Of a stretch of 64,000 nucleotides of DNA, positions 41,477 through 52,878 are shown piece after piece (positions within the stretch are counted from its first letter, which is position 1; each line of letters begins with the position of its first letter). A program made the position numbers and the translations under genes. The notes beneath the pieces were generated by a model, which was not told the origin of the DNA, searched no databases, and saw only the letters and a list, made by a program, of their open reading frames with translations. The DNA is from Haliclona indistincta (Eukaryota > Porifera > Demospongiae > Haplosclerida > Chalinidae): assembly GCA_964017065.1 (NCBI GenBank), contig OZ024792.1, positions 489,965 to 553,964 on the forward strand, in the 5' to 3' direction.

Positions 41477-41769
41477 TTATTATTATTGAAAACACACCAC
41501 ATAAGGTGTACAGTAAATGTAAATTAATGTTAAGCAGTAGCAATAGTCCTCAACATTGAAGCAATAGAAGATCTTCCCTGACAAATGTTACAGACAATGC
41601 TTGATGACAGAAAATCTCTCAATACTTCAGCACATCTTTCATCATCAGTAGAATATTCTTTCAAGTAACTACAACTACAAAAGTATAGACCAAATCTTCG
41701 TTCAGATCGAATATCAGCTTGACCAAAGTGTTTGTACTATTTTTGCATGTTGAATAAATTTAAGAGATC

Positions 41770-42091
41770 TTGAATAAACCATGTCCTCTTGCCAACTCCA
41801 ATTGCGTTTCCTCTGCTAATTCTGTCTACCAAAAGCATGAACGTGAAAAGAGGCGGGGATATGAACAGAGAAATAGAAAATGGCGGCTTTTCTCCTCTCA
41901 TCTTCAACACCCTGGGAGGCATGGGGCCAACCGCACAGACTGTCTACAGGCGACTTGCTGATCTGATTGCTGACAAGCTTATTTTGAAGCTCCCATATTG
42001 TAATTATATGCTTCGAACTCTAGCACAGCGATGTAAAATACCAGTGTGTGCTGTAGAAGCTACGCATTTATTACTCATAAGGATCACCTAG
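41770..42091 (+). pseudogene. Retroelement C-terminal fragment, unit 2
   Basis: Copy of 35887-36216 with an 8-nt deletion after GGATATGAACAG that shifts the frame. Decayed. Confidence 0.5.
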
Positions 42092-42188
42092 TCCCAGGTC
42101 CTCCACTGCTCCAGCTGTGTTCTCTCTGAACCATTAATTTTGATCATGAACTGATCAGACACAACAGACTGTCTCCTCACAATACATA

Positions 42189-42379
42189 TCACAGTATTGT
42201 TTGATCTTCATCATATGGATCACAGCATTGTAGTGTAGTAGAGGTAGGCTGTGCTCTATACTCAAAGCTGCACTGTTGACCTGTTAATAGTAGTTTATAA
42301 ACAGTAACTGAGTACTAGTATCAGACTCACCAGAGCAACACACTGCAATGAGACTGACCACTAGTAACCTAGTCTCCAT
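42189..42379 (-). CDS. Small predicted secreted protein, unit 2
   Basis: Copy of 36314-36504 with the same METRLLVVSLIAVCCS signal exon, splice sites and stop context. Confidence 0.4.
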
Positions 42380-43101
42380 TAGACCTGCAGGAAGTATAGA
42401 CAGCTTGTTAGCTTTTCAATTTGTCTCATAGAAATTTTGTTAATTTAATCCTTCTAGCTATTGTTTATTATTATTTTCCCAGACTACAGTAGATTCTACA
42501 AAATATACTGTCTTTTTATTCACAAGAGCTAGATGTTGATTCTACAATAAAATTGGTAATCTGTGAAGCAATGCAATCATTGTGGTGCAGTGTCATAATA
42601 TGTAGTATCAGTCTCTCTCTCTCGATAGGGTCCACTATAGAGTACATCTTGTAATGTTGTTAAAAGTAATGAGGTTTAATTTTAGTTTAGTTATTGTTAA
42701 AGTAACATTGTCATTGTTTTTTTAGTTTTAGTTATAATTAATTTTGTTAACAAGAAAATTGAGCACATTTAGTTTTAGTTATTGTGAATTGTTAATAGCG
42801 TGTTATTAGCCGTGTTGGTTTTAATAGAAATAACAGAATTACCTTCCTAGCTGTGATAAGGTCTTGAAACATGCTGTATTACAGCAATCACATGAAAAAG
42901 ATGTTATCAATTGTGTCTCACATGATTGGTTTTTACCTTTTTTAACCACTTTACAATAACTAAATGTTGGTCTAATTTTAGTTTTAGTTATTAATTGTAA
43001 AAGTTCAGTCAGGTAATAATTATTAGTAATAGTTTGTTATTGTTAACAATAATGATTTGACCCTTACTAAAATAGGTTTTAGTTATAGTTATTGTTAACA
43101 A

Positions 43102-45197
43102 TTACTGCACTAACATCTTGCCCTCCACTTCCACTGAAGGTGGTCCTCTCCTCCCAGTGGGTGTGGTGTACACAGTGGTGTAGTCAGTGGTAACAGTGTC
43201 CAGTGGTTGGTAGAGTGCAGCTGGAGAGTCACTGCTGGTATACTGAACAGCATCATTTGGAGCCGGCGATATTGGTGTGATATAGTATGATTCAGCCTCA
43301 TTGTTTCCTAACATAAAACATGCAGGTGGACTTGTAGATAATTACAGAGACATTATTATTTTGGTTGTTATTATTGTCTATTGCTATTAAAATAGTGCAC
43401 TATGGACTATAATACCCCCATGCAGTAATATATGCATGACTCTATAATTATTGTAAACTTCTATCATTCACTTTACTTTCTGCTTCAGTTCTTAATTATA
43501 CCTGTTGAGTAAATTGGATTACCAATCTCAGTAGGATTTGCATTATCGATGCTTGTTGTTTCTGTTACTGTAGTCGTCTGTTTTGCTTTTCTACTGACCA
43601 ATATCAGAATCACAACCATAGCACCACCTGCTGCCAGCACTATGACCGTTAGGATGATAAACACTGCAGCATATTTACCCGCACTAGATGATGATTGATC
43701 GGCAGTATCTAGCATAGCGATAGAAAGATCCCATTGGGTAAACAACATGTCATCAATGAAAGGCAGGACAATGACAATGAAATAGTTTTGTTGTCACAAC
43801 TGTATAATTCTCATTGCTATACAACCTTTTTGGTTTAAAGTCAACTAAGGGTTATTGCAGCGGTCGTAAACAACAATGTTTTTATTGTCCAAAACTAAGT
43901 CTAAGGATATAGACATTGTAGTGCATGTCATTCATTCATTCATTCATGTATGCTTGTTTATGAGCCTCTGGGCAGGCCATTAATAATGTTAACTTACCTG
44001 TCTCAACAGTCACTAGTGGGTAGTCATAGTGATTGCCAGGAGCATCAAGAGTCACATTGGAAAGTGAATCATTACTTTCTTCATAGTTCACTGGACCATC
44101 GTGATCCTGATAGTACACAACTAGTGCACTGCCTTGATGCGGTGGTTGGTATACTCCCAGTATATCTCCCACCTAGAACTCTAGTGGAGGGTTAGGGATG
44201 TACTCAACAATATTATTGTCTGTATATAACGTAGCATCAGAGGGAAGTGGACTGAATTTTGTTTTAATGAAGCTGTCTCCTCCAATATTTCGCCATACTT
44301 GTAGCTCAGGCAGTAAAGTTTCACGACCTCTTTTAGCACCTACTATCCACTTGGTAATGAAGCCATTACATGTGAAGGTGATGTCTGGGAAGAGACGCTG
44401 CTGGTTGTCTCTTCTCGTCACTTTATTGATATTGACATTCAGTGCACCTTGTTTCAGGTCAGAACGGCTAAGAAAATTGCCAGTGCACGGTGAGTCTGCA
44501 TATGATTGATACTATAATACCTTATTTATACAGGGCATGGATGCATGCAGTGTGTATACCTGAAATAGGTGATATTAGAATTTCATCACTGGAATTCTTT
44601 AAAGAATTAGTAATAATTGCTAGGTTGGGATTTTCTCGGATGTAGTAAGTAGTTGATCCATTAGAATCATAGTACACTCTCACTACACTTTCATTCTCAA
44701 GTGGCTGATAGACTCCTAACACATCTCCGCTCTGAAATGATATATTGGAAGTGTTCAGGTTATACTTGAGCACTCCATCTGAACTGAAGGCTCCTTCAGT
44801 TAGTCTGATCGTCTGATTAGCTTGCTTGGTGTATGTATCATTATCACTAGTACTTCTCCGCCATATCTGTATCTCAGGATACTGACTTCTATTCATTCCA
44901 GTTCTGACAGCTCCCACTAACAGAATACCAGTCATGGTACCACTGCAGCTGAAGCTTTTATCAGTGAGTAATCTGAATTCATTATTCAGACCACCTCCGG
45001 ACGCTCTTGTGCTTGATCCAGAAATATTTTCTGCTCTTCTCCTCAGCAGATCCAGCTCTATGAACCCGCTGGTACAGCCACTAAAAACTGCATTACAAAG
45101 GAAACAACCTTCTTGTAGCTTTGGGCTATTCATGCATACCTTGCTTGCTACAGAATAGAGGAACACAGCACACGAGGAGATGGAGATAGTTGACCAT
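43102..45197 (-). pseudogene. Kinase-less receptor, unit 2, with one nonsense codon
   Basis: The signal peptide, module 1 (with an extra SGSSTRASGG-type segment absent from units 0 and 1), module 2, membrane exon and Tyr-rich tail (43314-43102) are all present. In module 2 the codon after PNPPLEF is TAG (near 44174), where unit 3 has CAG and the kinase has CAT. The next codon is GTG instead of GAG. Everything downstream stays open, so it is either a recent pseudogene or encodes a secreted one-and-a-half-module fragment. Confidence 0.75.
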
Positions 45198-45776
45198 CTC
45201 GTGGACCGATATTATATTTTGCGTGGGCCGAGTATAGGAGAGCGCTCGTACGGTCTGTAGATTTATTATTAAAATGGTTCAGTCACTTAAATAACTATAA
45301 TTCGCTCAACACGTGTTACAGCGCGTGGTTAATTCAGTCCAGTGTTTCTGCGAGTTCAAAAAACGTATTCCAATTATTTTGGAAATCATATTCATTGTGT
45401 TGTGCTAGAATGCAAAGTCATTCTGGTGCATGTCCACGTTATTAAATGAAAAGCACACAATGTGATCACGAAAGAAACTATTTTATTATTATTATTATTA
45501 AAAACACACCACATAAGGTGTACAGTAATTAATGTTAAGCAGTAGCGATAGTCCTCAACATTGAATCAATAGAAGCTTAACATCTTCCCTGACAAATGTT
45601 ACAGATAATGCTTGATGACAGAAAATCTCTCAATACTTCAGCACATCTTTCATCATCAGTAGAATATTCTTTCATGTAACTACAACTACAAAAGTATAGA
45701 TCAAATCTTCGTTCAGAATATCAGCTTGACCAAAGTGTTTGTACTATTTTTGCATGTTGAATAAATTTAAGAGATC

Positions 45777-46004
45777 TTGAATAAACCATGTCCTCTTGCC
45801 AACTCCAATTGCGTTTCCTCTGCTAATTCTGTCTACCAAAAGCATGAACGTGAAAAGAGGCGGGGATATGAACAGCTTGTAAGAGAAATAGAAAATGGCT
45901 GCTTTTCTCCTCTCATCTTCAACACCCTGGGAGGCATGGGGCCAATCGCACTGACTGTCTACAGGCGACTTGCTGATCTGATTGCTGACAAGCTTATTTT
46001 GTAG
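45777..46004 (+). pseudogene. Retroelement C-terminal fragment, unit 3
   Basis: Copy of 35887-36216; stops early after DKLIL (TAG). Confidence 0.5.
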
Positions 46005-46198
46005 CTCCCATATTATAATTATATGCTTCAGACTCTAGCACAGCGATGTAAAATACCAGTGTGTGCTGTAGAAGCTACGCATTTATTACTCATAAAATTT
46101 CAGGATCACCTAGTCCCAGGTCCTTCACTGCTCCAGCTGTGTTCTCTCTGAACCATTAATTTTGATCATGAACTGATCAGACACAACAGACTGTCTCC

Positions 46199-46401
46199 TC
46201 ACAATACATCACAGTATTGTTTGATCTTCATCATATGGATCACAGCATTGTAGTGCATAGTAGAGGCAGGCTGTGCTCTATATTCAAAGCTGCACTGTTG
46301 ACCTGTTAATAGTAGTTTATAAACAGTAACTGAGTACTAGTATCAGACTCACCAGAGCAACACACAGCAATGAGACTGACCACCAGTAACCTAGTCTCCA
46401 T
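46199..46401 (-). CDS. Small predicted secreted protein, unit 3, altered C terminus
   Basis: Same signal exon. In exon 2 a 2-nt insertion (CTACTATGCAC against CTACTACAC) shifts the frame, so the end reads MHYNAVIHMMKIKQYCDVL instead of the unit 1/2 tail. Confidence 0.35.
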
Positions 46402-47120
46402 TAGACCTGCAGGAAGTATTACTTAAACACAGCTGGTTAGCTTTTTAATTTGTCTCATAGAAATTTTGTTAATTTAATCCTTCTAGCTATTGTTTATTAT
46501 TATTTTCCCAGACTACAGTAGATTCTACTAAATATACTGTCTTTTTATTCACAAGAGCTAGATGTTGATTCTACAATAAAATTGGTAATCTGTGAAGCAA
46601 TGCAATCATTGTGGTGCAGTTTCATATGTAGTATCAGTCTCTCTCTCTCGATAGGGTCCACTATAGAGTACATCTTGTAGTGTCGTAAAAGTAATGAGGT
46701 TAATTTTAGTTTAGTTATTGTTAAAGTAACATTGTCATTGTTTTTTTAGTTATATTTAATTTTGTTAACATGAAAATTGAGCACATATTTTAGTTATAGT
46801 GAATTATTGTTTTTGTTAATAGCGTGTTATTAGCCGTGTTGCTTTTAATAGAAATAACAGAATTACCTTCCTAGCTGTGACAAGGTCTTGAGACATGCTG
46901 TATTACAGCAATCACATGAAAAAAATGCTATCAATTGTTTCTCACGTGATTGGTTTTTACCTTTTTCAACCACTTTACAATAACTAAATGTTGGTCTAAT
47001 TTTAGTTTTAATTATTAATAGTAAAGTTCAGTCCGGTAATATTAGTTATAGTTTGTTATTGTTAACAATAATGATTTGACCCTTACTAAAATAGGTTTTA
47101 GTTATAGTTATTGTTAACAA

Positions 47121-49174
47121 TTACAGCACTAACATCTTGCCCTCCACTTCCACTGAAGGTGGTCCTCTCCTCCCAGTGGGTGTGGTGTACACACTGGTGT
47201 AGTCAGTGGTAGCAGTGTCCAGTGGTTGGTAGAGTGCAGCTGGAGAGTCACTGCTGGTATACTGAACAGTATCATTTGGAGCCAGCGATATTGGTGTGAT
47301 ATAGTATATATCAGCCTCATTGGTTCCTAACATAAAACATGCAGGTGGACTTGTATTTTGTTATTGCTATTAAAATAGTGCACTATGGACTATTATACCC
47401 CCATGCAGTAATATATGCATGACTCTATATTGAACAGTTTATACTAAACTTCTATCATTCACTTTACTTTCTGCTTCAGTTCTTAATTACCTGTTGGGTA
47501 AATTGGATTACCAATCTCAGTAGGATTTGCATTATCGATGCTTGTTGTTTCTGTTACTGTAGTCGTCTGTTTTGCTTTTCTACTGACCAATATCAGAATC
47601 ACAACCATAGCACCACCTGCTGCCAGCACTATGACCGTTAGGATGACAAACACTGCGGCATATTTACCCGAACTAGATGATGATTGATTGGCAGTATCTA
47701 GCATAGTGATAGAAAGATCCCATTGGGTAAACAACATGTCATCAATGAAAGGCAGTACAATGACAATGAAATAGTTTTGTTATCACAACTGTATAATTTT
47801 CATTGCTATACAACCTTTTTGGTTTAAAGTCAACTAAGGGTTATTGCAGCGGTCGTAAACAACAATGTTTTTATTGTCCAAAACTAAGTCTAAGGATATA
47901 GACAGTGTAGTGCATGTCAATCATTCATTCATTCATGTATGCTTGTTTATGAGCCTCTGGGCAGCCCATTAATAATGTTAACTTACCTGTCTCAACAGTC
48001 ACTAGTGGGTAGTCATAGTGATCGCCAGGAGCATCAAGAGTCACATTAAAAAGTGAATCATTACCTTCTTCATAGTTCACTGGACCATCGTGATCCTGAT
48101 AGTACACAACTAGTGCACTGTCTTGATGTGGTGGTTGGTATACTCCCAGTATATCTCCCTCCTGGAACTCTAGTGGAGGGTTAGGGATGTACTCAACAAT
48201 ATTATTGTCTGTAGCATTAGAGGGTAGTGGACTGAATTTTGTTTTAATGAAGCTGGCTCCGATATTTCGCCATACTTGTAGCTCAGGCAGTAAAGTTCCA
48301 CGACCTCTTTTAGCACCTATTATCCACTTGGTGATGAAGCCATTACATGTGAAGGTGATGTCTGGGAAGAGACGCTGCTGGTTGTCTCTTCTGGTCACTT
48401 TATTGATATTGACATTCAGTGCACCTTGCTTCAGGTCGGAACGGCTAAGAAAATTTCCAGTGCACGGTGAATCTGCATGTGATTGATACTATAATACCTT
48501 ATTTATACAGGGCATGGATGCGTGCAGTGTGTATACCTGAAATAGGTGATATTAGAATTTCATCACTGGAATTCTGTAAAAAATTAGTAATATTTATTAG
48601 GTTGGGATTTTCTCAGACGAAGTAAGTAGTTGATGCATTAGAATCATAGTACACTCTCACTACACTTTCATTCTCAAGTGGCTGATAGACTCCTAACATA
48701 TCTCCGCTCTGAAATGATATATTGGAAGTGTTCAGGTTATACTGGAGCACTCCATCTGAACTGAAGGCTCCTTCAGTTAGTCTGATCGTCTGAATAGCTT
48801 GCTTGGAGTATGTATCATCATCACTAGTTCTTCTCCGTCATATCTGTATCTCAGGATACTGACTTCTATTCATTCCAGTTCTGACAGCACCCACTAACAG
48901 AATACCAGTCATGTTACCACTGCAGCTGAAGCTTTTATCAGTGAGTAATCTGAATTCATCATCCAGACCACCTCCAGCTGCTCTTGTGCTTGATCCAGAA
49001 ATACTTTCTGCTCTTCTCCTGAGCAGATCCGGCTCTATAAACCCGCTGGTACAGCCACTAAAAACTGCATTGCAAAGGAAACAGCCTTCTTGTAGCTTTG
49101 GGCTATTCATGCATACCTTGCTTGCTACAGAATAGAGGAACACAGCACACGAGGAGATGGAGATAGTTGACCAT
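47121..49174 (-). pseudogene. Kinase-less receptor, unit 3, with one nonsense codon and disrupted promoter
   Basis: Same layout as units 1 and 2. In module 1 the Trp codon of IQIWRR is TGA (near 48838), which stops the protein after YPEIQI. Module 2 (48398-47925), the membrane segment and the tail (47333-47121) remain open. A 1.4-kb transposon sits 20 bp upstream of the start codon, pushing the conserved promoter block to about 50.63 kb. Loss of expression and loss of constraint probably go together. Confidence 0.75.
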
Positions 49175-49193
49175 CTCGTGAACCGATATTATC

Positions 49194-50607
49194 GGTGGTT
49201 ACTAAAACCCGGGACGGGACTCAGGCGGGATGTCCCGTCCCGTCCCGCATACTAAAATGCGGGACGAAAATTAATCTTTCATTATTACTGTATAGTCCAG
49301 GCTAGCCTATAGTACCTAGTCGCTGTCGTGAAAGGCCTCTATGATGCAGGCATTTATCTACAGGTGTAGTAATGTCTGCATACTGAAATTAATGTTGCAT
49401 TGCTGCATGTTATTTCTGGGTAATAATTAGCTATTATTATTGTGAGTTATTTTGCCAATAACATATTATATTGGAAAAGGTACAAGCACTGAAACAAAAC
49501 CGAAATTGTACATGTTGTACAATTGTGTGATGACAAAAATAAAACTGAGCCATGACAAAAGGGAAAAATAATTATAGTCTAGCTACTTGCAGTTAGAACA
49601 GAACCATTTTCGTAACAACCTCTGAGGATTTCCAATACATTTAAAATGGTACCACTCCTTGCATCGACTGCAGTCCACCATCTCCTCATCATAAGAGTCT
49701 GGTAGCAAGCATGGACAAAAGATAGCTATGGATTACTTCAAGCCTTCTGACTGATTGTAAGTCACTCCGCTGTACGGATTGTACACACGGGCACGGAGCT
49801 TCTCTAATACCCATCTTCCAACAGATTTTGGAACATCCGCATGTATCTGCCTCAAGGAATAGTCACGGGTATACCTCTCAGGAGGGCAGTCTAGTGATCC
49901 CACCTCTTTCTTGTACACGATGTTGGCATGATCAATAGCACTTGGTTTTTCGAACTCCTTCATCTTGGATGGGAGAGTGCGAAATAAATTATGGTTGGAT
50001 GATTTGGTAGAATTTCGGTGGCAGAAGTCAACAGCTGCACTTTGATCACCTTGGTAGTGAACCAGAGTGATGGTAGTTTCTCCTATGAGTTGATACCCAT
50101 GTCGTTGAAATTCTTTGGATGGCCCATTTGGAGTGTCTAAATCAAAATAGAACTGCTTTACCAATGGTTCTTTTCTCGGAAGCTTGGTCACACCCTGATT
50201 TATCCAGCGATACTGATCACATCTCCAGTTATCTAATCAAACATAACATGATAGTAAATATCGTAGATATCCATAATAAATTTCAAATTGTTTTTAGGTT
50301 ACCTTGCTTGGCATCATCAACAAGTACAGTTCACCAGCCTTTGGCTTCTTTGGAGGACTAGTAATGATCGTATCACCATCTTGCTCCAGTCCCTGTTCCT
50401 TTGCCCTTGTTAGAATTGCAACAACTTCTGTAATAGAAACAGATTTCTGGAGATCGAAGACTCTGTTCGTCATCGTCGAATAGCAAGCACGTGAGCAAAG
50501 GTACGAGTCACGCCCTCCCCACCCTTATGCGTCCCGCATTTTAGTATGCGGGACGGGACGGAACATCCCGCCTGAGTCCCGTCCCGTCCCGGGTTTTAGT
50601 AACCACC
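49194..50607. mobile_element. DNA transposon with GC-rich inverted repeats and 8-bp target duplication
   Basis: The ends are GGTGGTTACTAAAACCCGGG and its complement, continuing into GGGACTCAGGCGGGATG (arms about 70 bp). It is flanked by ATATTATC on both sides (49186-49193 and 50608-50615). It encodes one minus-strand protein (49583-50473). The 8-bp duplication is shared by hAT, P and KDZ superfamilies; no transposase core is seen in 1.4 kb. Confidence 0.85.
49583..50473 (-). pseudogene. Transposon protein: CG-1-like region plus C-terminal PHD finger, in-frame stop
   Basis: Exon 1 starts at ATG 50473 (MTNRVFDLQKSVSITEVVA) and ends at a PSKQ/gtaacc-type donor. After a GTTTGATTAG acceptor, exon 2 reads WRCDQYRWINQG, LVKQFYFDLDTP, FQRHGYQLIGETTITLVHY, then YSLRQIHADVPKSVGRWV. 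The FQR-Y-L ... LVHY pattern recalls the CG-1 DNA-binding domain of CAMTA factors, a similarity by eye only. A TAA at 49733-49735 interrupts the frame. The same frame then continues as FCPCLLPDSYDEEMVDCSRC, KEWYHFKCIG and WFCSNCK, a C4HC3 PHD finger, stopping at 49583. It may be an accessory or targeting protein of the element. Confidence 0.6.
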
Positions 50608-50615
50608 ATATTATC

Positions 50616-51220
50616 GTTGCGTGCCAGAGCCGAGTAGGAGAGCGCTCGCATGGAGGTTGTAGATTTATAATAAAATGGTCCACTCGACGAAATAACCATT
50701 AGACCATACCACGTGTGGTTAATTCAATCCAGTGTAATTAAGTTAGCTATAGGAAGCAATTTTAGTTTGTTGCCAACTTAGTTTTCTGCGAGTTCAAAAC
50801 TACGTATTCCAGAATATTTTTGGAAATCATAGTAGATTATTGTGAAAAGTCATTCTGGTGCATCTCCACGTTAATGAAAAGCGCACAATGTGATCATTGT
50901 GACTGCAAGGCAACTGTGGCAATGCCGGGCAAATCAGTAAAAAAGTTATAATTTATAAACGTCTTTTCTGCGGCAGGCCAGATAGCTGCATGTACTGTGT
51001 ATGTATATGTTATACGTTAACGTCTCAAAATCAGCGTTTCGAGCGCGCACTGATCTCCGGGTCTAACCGAAGATTTATCGGTCCACACCCGTACCCCCTC
51101 CCCTCTCCACGCCTGTTGGTTGATAACGATCTTGATGCCTCTGGCCTTGGTTCTATTTCTCATCCTTATCTGACCTCTACTCTTTTCGATCTACAATCAT
51201 CATTTCATCCTAATCTACCG
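50616..51220. other. Displaced receptor-unit promoter and spacer
   Basis: Contains the conserved block GAGCCGAGTAGGAGAGCGCT near 50627 and the ACCACGTGTGGTTAA region, homologous to the promoters of the other receptor units. The remainder is unassigned. Confidence 0.5.
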
Positions 51221-51419
51221 TACAGCGGGAAATTTTTGCGGGAGAAAATTTTCGCGAATTTCGCGAACTACAGGGTATTCGCGAAAATTTTATCCGCGAA
51301 TGTCTTGTTTTAGTTGGCAAAGACAGGCCAATAGCACTGATTCGCGAAGATATTATTCGCGAAATGCTCTGATCTCGCACATTCGCGAAAAATTTCTCCC
51401 GTAAAAATTTCTCGCTGTA
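51221..51419. mobile_element. MITE with TA-CAGCG termini
   Basis: TACAGCGGGAAATTTTTGCG at the left and its near complement, ending CTCGCTGTA, at the right, with repeated TTCGCGAA-type palindromes inside. The flanking TA suggests mariner-type insertion. Confidence 0.8.
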
Positions 51420-52037
51420 CCGTGTACTTTTCCGCCTTTTTGCGGTACTATTCTCTTCGAGGAGGCAATAATCAAAAAGAAGAAGAAGTATGAAAGATAT
51501 TCCTGGCGGCAGTCAGTGTGCTGTTTGCTTTATCGATCTACCTCACAAAATTGGTGGAAGAAGCAACCTTCGGTCAGCTCAAAAATTAAACTATGACATC
51601 TAATTCATGCACCAATGGAAAGCAGGCAAAGCATAGTCATAGACACTTTCTGTACCGTGTTAAGTTTACAGCGTAAGTTATAACGACGAGCGTATACAAG
51701 CCAGCATGCCGTACGTTACTGCAATCTGAAGTTGGATCGTAGAAATCCCTGCAACTGGTACAACTATTTGATACTGTTGACGCCAGACCCTTCCACTGTA
51801 ATGCGAAGGGGCGGGGCTGCCAGACTATGGCTGCCGATCAATAGCCCTGGAATCGTTACCGACTAGAGTGCTAAACTCAGCACATAACCAATAGAGGCAC
51901 GGAAGTAGAAATTTTTGGCTGCCATATAACCCCGTTGTTTCATTTTACGCTAACGCCGGGCAGTGTTAAGCGTTTCATACTAGCAAGAATCACGCGTTTC
52001 GTACCAAAAGGGGCCACGGCAGACTTTGTGCGGCAAC
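51420..52037. other. Upstream region of the EF-hand gene
   Basis: No gene is recognised. GGGGCGGGGC near 51810 and CCAATAG near 51890 could be promoter-proximal. Confidence 0.35.
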
Positions 52038-52697
52038 ATGCAACGATCAATTGTTTGTCAAGTTGGTCGCTGTTTGAGCTTATCAAGCAGAATGCGAGGA
52101 CCTTTGCAGAGACGTTTCATATATGCTGAGGGACCAACTGCTGCTGACATTAAGAAGAACGTTCCCGAGCTTTGGGTGAGAAAAATGAAAACTTTTTTCG
52201 CTTTTTATGACCAAAATTGTGACGGAGTGATCAACAGTGAAGACCTCAGAATCTTTAAGGAAGTTTGTACGAAACATGCACTTGCTCAGAATGTCAGCAG
52301 AGAACAAATCAAACGATTCGAGACTGTCATGAATGAACTATGGAAGGACCAAATTGCTGAAGGAGATGAGAACTTTGAGTGGACCGAGAACAAGTATTTG
52401 GAGCGTATGTTTGCCGTCGTCAGTCAACCTGGTGCAGAGGAATTCTTTAGAAATGCCGGCAGAGAGTTGTTTAACTTGTTTGATCTAAATGGAGATGGTT
52501 TCATCAGCAAGGAGGAGGATAAAGTGATGAAAGGTGGATATCAGTGGTCAATTGTTGGGTTTGCAGCTGTGGATACCAACAGAAATGGAGAGATATCCAG
52601 AGATGAGTATCTGCAGGCCTACGTTGACTTCTGGTTCAACTTTGCTGATGAAACAAACCCAAGCAAGCATTTGCTGGGACCACTTGTGAAAATGTGA
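52038..52697 (+). CDS. EF-hand Ca2+-binding protein with presequence-like N terminus (paralogue B)
   Basis: 219 residues, one exon, from MQRSIVCQVGRCLSLSSR; residues 1-30 are Arg-rich and acid-free. EF loops: DQNCDGVINSED, DLNGDGFISKEE, DTNRNGEISRDE; the second EF unit is degenerate. GPTAADIKKNVPELWVRKMK and FADETNPSKHLLGPLVKM frame the domain. It is 182 bp from paralogue C, tail to tail, an inverted duplication. Confidence 0.85.
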   Translation: MQRSIVCQVGRCLSLSSRMRGPLQRRFIYAEGPTAADIKKNVPELWVRKMKTFFAFYDQNCDGVINSEDLRIFKEVCTKHALAQNVSREQIKRFETVMNELWKDQIAEGDENFEWTENKYLERMFAVVSQPGAEEFFRNAGRELFNLFDLNGDGFISKEEDKVMKGGYQWSIVGFAAVDTNRNGEISRDEYLQAYVDFWFNFADETNPSKHLLGPLVKM

Positions 52698-52878
52698 TCC
52701 TGATCTCTGCATTGCAGCAACCATAGTTATAGATAACGTTATATATCATGCAACAGTTCTCAATACTGCATTGATGTGTGCTGCAATAACATTGGTTTAT
52801 AATTAATTTCATAGCAACCTCAAACCATGCAGATTTACAACACAGATGTATGTATAGGTCAACCACATGTTCAGGTGT

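Larger units (their letters stand above)
35580..49193. repeat. Three tandem receptor units (segmental duplications)
   Basis: Unit 1 is about 35580-39563, unit 2 about 41475-45490, unit 3 about 45485-49193. In + orientation each holds the block GAAAACACACCACATAAGG, a retroelement scrap, a small signal-peptide gene (minus), AT-rich spacer with GTTATTGTTAACAAT motifs, then a kinase-less receptor (minus) and its promoter. Units join at a (TAT)n tract. The 33.4-35.6-kb region (receptor kinase ectodomain and promoter) is a further partial unit. Units 1 and 2 are separated by an insertion at 39564-41474. Confidence 0.9.

Noticed and set aside
40724..41527. Two ORFs with the same start (MGLLHLQAYHYSILF)
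   Set aside because: They are the two arms of one inverted repeat read on opposite strands.
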